Source: CAVORB01 sp964395315
Lineage (GTDB): Bacteria; Pseudomonadota; Gammaproteobacteria; Chromatiales; Chromatiaceae
DNA: 37,280 bases
Assembly (NCBI GenBank): GCA_964395315.1
Contig: CAYNBI010000030.1
Span: 1-37,280 of the forward strand
Reading direction: 5' to 3'
In this document: positions 32,717-37,280 of the stretch, in pieces
Layout: every line of letters starts with the position of its first letter
Numbering within the stretch: the first letter of the stretch is position 1
The notes under the pieces: model-generated
The model's input: the letters and a program-made list of their open reading frames with translations, nothing else
The model's database searches: none
What the model was told of the DNA's origin: nothing
Made by a program: the position numbers and the translations under genes

Positions 32717-34132
32717 TCAGTTGAACAGCCAGCCGAAGTTCACGCCGATCTCGTACTGGTGCATCTTGATCTCCGCGGCGCTCGTGGTCGTGAATTCGCC
32801 CGGACCCTTGACCGTTTCCTCTGGCGCGTACATGCCCCAGAAGGTGACCTCGTAATTGTCGCGCGGCCGCCAGCTCGCGCCGAGCGTAAAGTGATCCTCG
32901 ATAACGGCCGGGGCCAAGGCGTTGAAGGCCACCTGGCTGCCGTCGATCGGCTGATCGCCGTGGCTATAGCCGGCCTGCACGGTCCACTGGTCGTTGATCT
33001 GGTACTGGGCGCCAAGCTTGAAGACGGTCATGTCGTCCCAGCCGAAGCCCGCACCCTTGCTGCCGCCGAGGCAGTAACGGGCATCGTAGCCCATGGGGTT
33101 GAACTGGAGGTTGCATTTCTGGAACAGGTTGTTCTCGTTGGCGATGGCGTCGATGTCGCCGTATCCGATCCACTGCACGTCGAGGGCGAGCGTCAACCGG
33201 TCGTTCGGCCTGAAGGCGGCGCCGATGGCCGCAACCGCGGGCAGGTCGAAGTCGCCGTTGTCAGCGAAGAGGTCCGAGTATTTGTCGAACTCCTGCATGT
33301 ACATCTTGGTGCGGTAGGATGCGCCAAGGCTGAACATGGGGTTGATGTCCCACAGGGCGCCAATCTGGAAACCGTATCCCCAGGACGAATCGTCGCCGTT
33401 GTCGGTGAGGTTGGTCGCGATCCCGGGCATCCCGGTCGAAAGGAATGTCTGGGTGAAGGTCTCGGTGAATCCGGCGAAGGCACCCAAGCCCTTGGCGCGG
33501 AACGTCTGGTAGCCGATCAGCCCGCTGACGCCGAGGCTGAAGTTGTCTGAAAGGTCGCGCGCATAGCCGAGGGAGATGCCGAGCTGCTCCAGGTTGACGC
33601 CGGCGTTGCCGCCGCCGAGCTTGGGGAGCCCGGGGAAGGGCGGGTTGTTAGGCGAGTTACCGCCGTAGGTGCCCAGGCCCATGAAGGTCTTGGAGCCCGG
33701 ATACTGGGTGTTCATGCCGCCATTGCCGAAGACGGCGATACCGACCGCGCTGACGTCGTCGATCTGGTGCGTGTAGCCGAAATTCGGGACGAAGAAGTTG
33801 GTGGCCCGGCTGTCGACCTCCCCGCCGAACGGAGTGTTGCCGATCGGGGCGATGTTGACTCCTGTCATGTCCGTAAGATCCGTGCCCTTGTAGGAGCGAT
33901 TCGGGCTAAACCAAGCAAGACCGACGTCGGCCCGCCGGCCGACGCGGGTCAGACCCGCCGGATTGCCGACGAGGCTCAGAGAGTCCTGCGGCAGGGCTGC
34001 CTCTCCCGCGCCGGCCATGCCCTTGGAGTGGGGTGAATAGGCGTGCGCCATGTAACCGTTGGTCGCGTGAGCAGCGGGCAACGCGCCTACGCAGGCGATG
34101 GCGACGGCGGCAGAAAGGATTTTCCGGTTCAT
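32717..34132 (-). CDS. OmpP1/FadL family outer-membrane transporter
   Basis: The 471-aa beta-barrel of the FadL/TodX family takes up hydrophobic molecules such as long-chain fatty acids or aromatics. It has a signal peptide (MNRKILSAAVAIACVGALPAAHA) directly followed by TNGYMAHAYSPHSKGMAGAGEA, and the family NPA motif in SLVGNPAGLTRVG. Repeated amphipathic strands run to a C-terminal YEIGVNFGWLFN. GGAGG lies about six bases before the ATG. The substrate is unknown. A good sigma-70 promoter is at 34231-34259. The next gene upstream on this strand is an exported SCP2-like protein, so the two may act on the same lipid. Confidence 0.92.
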   Translation of the reverse strand: MNRKILSAAVAIACVGALPAAHATNGYMAHAYSPHSKGMAGAGEAALPQDSLSLVGNPAGLTRVGRRADVGLAWFSPNRSYKGTDLTDMTGVNIAPIGNTPFGGEVDSRATNFFVPNFGYTHQIDDVSAVGIAVFGNGGMNTQYPGSKTFMGLGTYGGNSPNNPPFPGLPKLGGGNAGVNLEQLGISLGYARDLSDNFSLGVSGLIGYQTFRAKGLGAFAGFTETFTQTFLSTGMPGIATNLTDNGDDSSWGYGFQIGALWDINPMFSLGASYRTKMYMQEFDKYSDLFADNGDFDLPAVAAIGAAFRPNDRLTLALDVQWIGYGDIDAIANENNLFQKCNLQFNPMGYDARYCLGGSKGAGFGWDDMTVFKLGAQYQINDQWTVQAGYSHGDQPIDGSQVAFNALAPAVIEDHFTLGASWRPRDNYEVTFWGMYAPEETVKGPGEFTTTSAAEIKMHQYEIGVNFGWLFN

Positions 34133-34230
34133 GATGTCCTCCAGGTGAATAGCAAGCCGCCAATCGTTTGTGAAGGAAGGCGGTGTTGGTCTAAAGCGGC
34201 ATGTTGCAAAAAAATATACGATTTGTCTGA

Positions 34231-34259
34231 ATAATGGGAAAAACGAGGCCGGATGTCAA
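34231..34259 (-). promoter_or_regulatory. Sigma-70 promoter for the FadL-type gene
   Basis: On the minus strand, TTGACA (34259-34254) is separated by 17 bases from CATTAT (34236-34231), about 100 bp before the ATG. The surroundings are AT-rich, in contrast to the coding regions. The match at -35 is perfect and at -10 four of six. Confidence 0.65.
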
Positions 34260-34307
34260 CTTGTTTCCTTCAATAATTCCAGTGGACTCAGTGTCATCCG
34301 GTTTTTT
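34249..34307 (+). other. Plus-strand hairpin followed by T6, no gene attached
   Basis: CCGGATG (34249-34255) and CATCCGG (34295-34301) are perfect inverted repeats with a 39-base loop, followed by six T on the plus strand. No plus-strand gene lies upstream for over 1.5 kb. It overlaps the -35 box of the fadL promoter. The long loop makes it a weak terminator; an RNA ending here is possible. The remainder of the 34133-34505 gap shows no gene. Confidence 0.35.
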
Positions 34308-34442
34308 GAGGCAAAAATACCACAGACGCCAGCGTGCGTTCACTTTGGTGGGCGGGAAGTGTTGGGCCGCGAGGCCTGAAAGGGAGCCTGTATGCCCCGG
34401 TGTTGCGGGGGAGGTTCCGGGTGAGGAGAGAGGTTCATGGGA

Positions 34443-34491
34443 GCCGGCTCCCACGCCGAACCGCACGCGTGACGGTGGCGCGGGAGCCGGC
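34443..34491 (-). terminator. Long hairpin after the SCP2-like gene
   Basis: GCCGGCTCCC (34443-34452) and GGGAGCCGGC (34482-34491) are a perfect 10-bp inverted repeat, with further partial pairing inside (ACGCC/GGCGC). It lies just past the SCP2-like stop. No T-run follows on the minus strand, so it may protect the mRNA end or stop transcription with Rho rather than act as a simple terminator. Confidence 0.5.
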
Positions 34492-34505
34492 CCAGCGTGG
34501 GATGC

Positions 34506-35024
34506 TTACGGGCAGGAGGACTTGTCGCCGGGGACCTTGCCGGTCAGCACCAGGAAGCCGTCGAACGGTCCCATGACCCCCATGGCCTCGCCCTTGGGAC
34601 CCTTGAACTTGAGCTTGCCGGTCATCATGGCGCCCATGGCGCCGCAGCCAAACTTGCCCTCGCCCATGCAGGTCCAGTCCTCATCCGTGGCGTACATCAG
34701 GTAGTCGACGTCGTGGTTGAGCGTGGCGTGCTTCACCGCGCCCCCGTAGGTGCACTCGGCCTTGCCGCCCTTGTCGGAAATCTCGAGCTCGACCTTGCTT
34801 GCCGCGCCGCATTTGTCGCGGTAGAGGTGGATGATCTTGTAGCCGCGATTCGCGTTGTTTGCGGCCCACGCGGCACCTCCCAGGTCGGCCGGCAAGTTCG
34901 AGGAATTCCACGCCTTGCACATCTCTGCCGCCCATTGGGCGTCCATGAAGGTCCCGGCGTTTGCGCCGCCGACGCAGAAGGTCAGCGCCAGCAGTGGAAG
35001 GGTACGGGTAAGTTTTGCTTTCAT
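34506..35024 (-). CDS. Exported SCP2-like (sterol-carrier fold) protein
   Basis: This 172-aa protein has a signal peptide (MKAKLTRTLPLLALTFCVGGANA) and a mature part starting TFMDAQWAAEMCKAWN. The stretch VDYLMYATDEDWTCMGEGKFG, followed by LKFKGPKGEAMGVMGPFDGFLVL, resembles the SCP2 domain, which binds lipids in a hydrophobic tunnel. Five to six cysteines in the mature part suggest disulfides in the periplasm, and a dsbA is in the window. GAGGAG precedes the ATG. It lies upstream of a FadL-type porin on the same strand, 373 bp apart, suggesting a joint role in lipid uptake or trafficking (inference). The family call is by motif memory. Confidence 0.75.
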   Translation of the reverse strand: MKAKLTRTLPLLALTFCVGGANAGTFMDAQWAAEMCKAWNSSNLPADLGGAAWAANNANRGYKIIHLYRDKCGAASKVELEISDKGGKAECTYGGAVKHATLNHDVDYLMYATDEDWTCMGEGKFGCGAMGAMMTGKLKFKGPKGEAMGVMGPFDGFLVLTGKVPGDKSSCP

Positions 35025-35176
35025 GTTGTTCTCCTCGTCAGAGCAAAGTGGTGTGGCACGCTCGGCGCGCGGGAAATCCCAGTCGTTATTGTTCGATGGT
35101 CCCCGCCTGCGAATGGTAGCGGCGGGAACGCTCTATGCGCAATGGCGTCAGGGGAGTTGCCGCTGCGGGGCTTCGC

Positions 35177-36514
35177 TCAGGCGGGAAGTGCCGGCGCTCG
35201 CCCCACCGAGAAGTAGGTCAGGCCGGCCGACGTAACCACGTGCGGGTCGAACATATTGCGCCCGTCGAATAGGACGGGATGCCTCAGGCGGGACGCGATG
35301 GCCGCGAAGTCGGGGCTTCGAAACTCGGTCCATTCGGTGACGATCGCAAGGACATCCGCGCCGTCCAAAGCCTCCATGGCGTCGTCGGCAAGAACGAGTT
35401 CCGTGCGCTCCCCGTAGACGCGACGGGTCTCGTCCATCGCCACCGGGTCGAACGCCCGGACGCGGGCGCCCGCCTGCCACAGGGATTCCATCAGCGCCCG
35501 GCTGGATGCCTCGCGCATGTCGTCGGTATTGGGCTTAAACGCCAGTCCCCACAGGGCGACGACGCGACCCTCGAGATCACCGCCGAAATAGTCGCTGATC
35601 TTGCGGAACAGCAGTTCCTTCTGGCGGAGGTTAACCGACTCGACGGCGGTGAGCAGATGCGGCTGGTAGCCAACGGCCCGCGCCGTCTGCTCCAGCGCGC
35701 GCACGTCCTTCGGGAAGCAGGAGCCGCCGTAACCGCAGCCGGGGTAGATGAACTGGTAGCCGATACGGGGATCGGACCCGATTCCTACCCGCACCTTCTC
35801 GATATCCGCGCCTACGGCCTCCGCGATGTTGGAGAGCTCGTTCATGAAGCTGATCTTGGTCGCGAGCATTGCGTTGGCCGCGTACTTGGTCAGCTCCGCG
35901 GAACGGACGTCCATGACCATGACCCGGTCGTGGTTGCGGTTGAACGGCGCGTATAGGGCGCGCAAGAGTTCACCGGTGCGCGGGTTGTCCGTGCCGACAA
36001 TGACGCGGTCCGGCCGCATGAAGTCTTCGATCGCGGCGCCTTCCTTCAAGAACTCCGGGTTGGAGACGACGTCGAACTCGAGGTCCACGCCGCGCTCGGC
36101 GAGCGTCGCCTGAACCGTTTCCGCGACCTTGTCCGCGGTGCCCACGGGCACGGTGGACTTGTCCACCAGGATGCGGTATGAGCTCATGTGCTCGCCAACC
36201 GTGCGGGCCACCGCCAGCACGTGGGTGAGGTCCGCGGAGCCGTCCTCGTCGGGTGGGGTGCCGACGGCGATGAATTGAAACAGGCCGTGTGCCACCCCCT
36301 CCGCGGGGTCCGTCGAGAACCGAAGTCGGCCGGCCTCTCGGTTCTTGCGAACCAGATCTTCCAGACCCGGCTCATAAATCGGAATCGCGCCCCCGTTGAG
36401 TACAGCGATCTTCTTCGGGTCGATGTCGATGCAGAGAACGTGATTTCCGACCTCGGCAAGGCAGGCGCCTGTCACGAGGCCGACATAGCCGCTACCGAAG
36501 ATGGTTACGTCCAT
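35177..36514 (-). CDS. ugd: UDP-glucose 6-dehydrogenase
   Basis: The 445-aa NAD-dependent enzyme oxidises UDP-glucose to UDP-glucuronate for capsule, exopolysaccharide or lipid-A modification. Visible are the Rossmann loop FGSGYVGLVTGACLAEVG (6-23), VGTPPDEDG (84-92), STVPVGTADKV, NPEFLKEGAAI, K210/N214 in ELTKYAANAMLATK and the catalytic C266 in YGGSCFPKD. The length is typical for bacterial Ugd. It is not flanked by sugar-transfer genes in this window. Confidence 0.96.
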   Translation of the reverse strand: MDVTIFGSGYVGLVTGACLAEVGNHVLCIDIDPKKIAVLNGGAIPIYEPGLEDLVRKNREAGRLRFSTDPAEGVAHGLFQFIAVGTPPDEDGSADLTHVLAVARTVGEHMSSYRILVDKSTVPVGTADKVAETVQATLAERGVDLEFDVVSNPEFLKEGAAIEDFMRPDRVIVGTDNPRTGELLRALYAPFNRNHDRVMVMDVRSAELTKYAANAMLATKISFMNELSNIAEAVGADIEKVRVGIGSDPRIGYQFIYPGCGYGGSCFPKDVRALEQTARAVGYQPHLLTAVESVNLRQKELLFRKISDYFGGDLEGRVVALWGLAFKPNTDDMREASSRALMESLWQAGARVRAFDPVAMDETRRVYGERTELVLADDAMEALDGADVLAIVTEWTEFRSPDFAAIASRLRHPVLFDGRNMFDPHVVTSAGLTYFSVGRAPALPA

Positions 36515-36685
36515 TGTTTACGAGGACCCCAGGTCGAGCGTTTTATTGGAGCGCATTCCGGGCTGCCGAAGGGCCGATGCGGTCTTGCCGACGGGGCCGG
36601 AAGGTGGCCGCGGATGGTACAGGAAGCGGCATGATTCTGCCAAACCGGGCGGCGATCGGGGTCGCTGCCGGCCGCCGTTCGCGTG

Positions 36686-36714
36686 TTGACAGCCTATTGT
36701 GGATTGCTTAGTAT
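36686..36714 (+). promoter_or_regulatory. Sigma-70 promoter of the tRNA-tuf cluster
   Basis: TTGACA (36686-36691), a 17-base spacer, then TAGTAT (36709-36714). A GC-rich discriminator (GCTCCGC) follows, typical for stringently controlled stable RNA promoters. The tRNA-Tyr begins 15 bases after the -10 box. Confidence 0.85.
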
Positions 36715-36728
36715 GCTCCGCTCGTTTC

Positions 36729-36813
36729 GGAGGGGTTCCCGAGCGGTCAAAGGGATCAGACTGTAAATCTGACGGCTCAGCCTTCGGAGGTTCGAATCCT
36801 CCCCCCTCCACCA
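36729..36813 (+). tRNA. tRNA-Tyr (anticodon GTA)
   Basis: An 85-base class II tRNA. Acceptor GGAGGGG (36729-36735) pairs with CCCCTCC (36803-36809). The anticodon arm is CAGACTGTAAATCTG with anticodon GTA. It has a long variable arm (CGGCTCAGCCTTC region), T arm GGAGG-TTCGAAT-CCTCC, discriminator A and encoded CCA. First gene of the Tyr-Gly-Thr-tuf cluster. Confidence 0.97.
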
Positions 36814-36974
36814 GACGTTTCCGGGTCGGCGCAGTCGCGCGCGGTCGCGCCATCAGGGTGTCCGAAACCGCGCGCCAATCGCAGCTCGGGTGGTGGAGTT
36901 GGGGTGGCGTGGTCGCTCGACGGTGCATCCGGCCGGAATCAGGTCAGCGCTCGTGGAGGCGGCCTCGATGCATG

Positions 36975-37048
<74 letters not shown>

Positions 37049-37077
37049 ATGGCGTGAGAAACGGGGTAGATCGACGC

Positions 37078-37153
37078 GCCCATGTAGCTCAGTTGGTAGA
37101 GCACACCCTTGGTAAGGGTGAGGTCATCGGTTCGACTCCGATCATGGGCTCCA
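37078..37153 (+). tRNA. tRNA-Thr (anticodon GGT)
   Basis: Acceptor GCCCATG (37078-37084) pairs with CATGGGC (37143-37149). The anticodon arm is CACCC-TTGGTAA-GGGTG with anticodon GGT. The T arm is ATCGG-TTCGACT-CCGAT. Discriminator T, encoded CCA. It lies 29 bases after tRNA-Gly and 72 bases before tuf. Confidence 0.97.
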
Positions 37154-37225
37154 TTCAGCTTGCCACGAGATGCGTGCGACCAAGCGCGCGACGTCAAATT
37201 CTAGGGTTCACGCGGAGATCAGTGC

Positions 37226-37280
37226 ATGTCCAAAGCAAAATTCGTACGAAAGAAGCCGCACGTCAACGTTGGGACGATCG
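37226..37280 (+). CDS. tuf: Elongation factor Tu, 5' end only
   Basis: The first 18 codons read MSKAKFVRKKPHVNVGTI, the start of EF-Tu just before its G1 loop (GHVDHGKT). The gene is cut by the window edge. GGAG lies 9-12 bases before the ATG (37214-37217). The position behind tRNA-Thr is that of tufB in E. coli. The peptide is short, but the sequence and context are specific. Confidence 0.93.
   Translation, partial: MSKAKFVRKKPHVNVGTI

Overview
The window is a high-GC chromosomal segment from a gammaproteobacterium. Conserved gene orders support this: hemA-prfA-prmC, TPR protein-ispE-tRNA-Gln-prs-rplY-pth, and tRNA-Tyr-tRNA-Gly-tRNA-Thr-tuf. A CbbR-like LysR regulator divergent from a class II aldolase, and several small proteins of a kind I associate with sulfur oxidisers, suggest an autotrophic Chromatiales/Ectothiorhodospiraceae-type organism. 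That placement is inference; no rRNA is present.

Layout. Positions 1-1810 are the integrase end of a chromosomal integron. It has an intact integron-type tyrosine recombinase (434-1810), a probable attI (358-433), and one first cassette read leftward. That cassette carries a 35-codon ORF inside a large nested palindrome and ends in a recognisable attC site (48-123). The attC is followed by at least seven tandem copies of GCCTAAC, which is the complement of its own GTTAGGC core site. The array runs off the left edge. The integrase overlaps the large helicase gene lhr by 4 bp (1807-6228).

Positions 6301-15734 hold a DUF4124 protein, an aldolase-Dabb fusion divergent from cbbR, dxs with a DUF945 protein, gloB, purC, a small unknown protein and ridA. 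Positions 15848-22268 hold mltB, yjbQ, recG, ubiA, dsbA with a structured leader, and an unknown four-helix membrane protein.

Positions 22528-27154 are a leftward operon, hemA-prfA-prmC-unknown-moeB. Diverging from it, 27342-32623 carries a TPR protein, ispE, tRNA-Gln, prs, rplY (behind an attenuator-like leader) and pth. A FadL-type outer-membrane protein and an exported SCP2-like protein (32717-35024) look like a pair. ugd follows. The window ends with a tRNA cluster behind a near-consensus promoter and the first 18 codons of tuf.

The least ordinary part is the integron edge: the array of core-site heptamers, the palindromic low-GC first cassette, and the inverted core-like boxes overlapping the integrase start. 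Other items worth checking are the aldolase-Dabb fusion, a dispersed intergenic repeat at 14645 and 22401, and terminator-like leaders immediately before rplY and dsbA.
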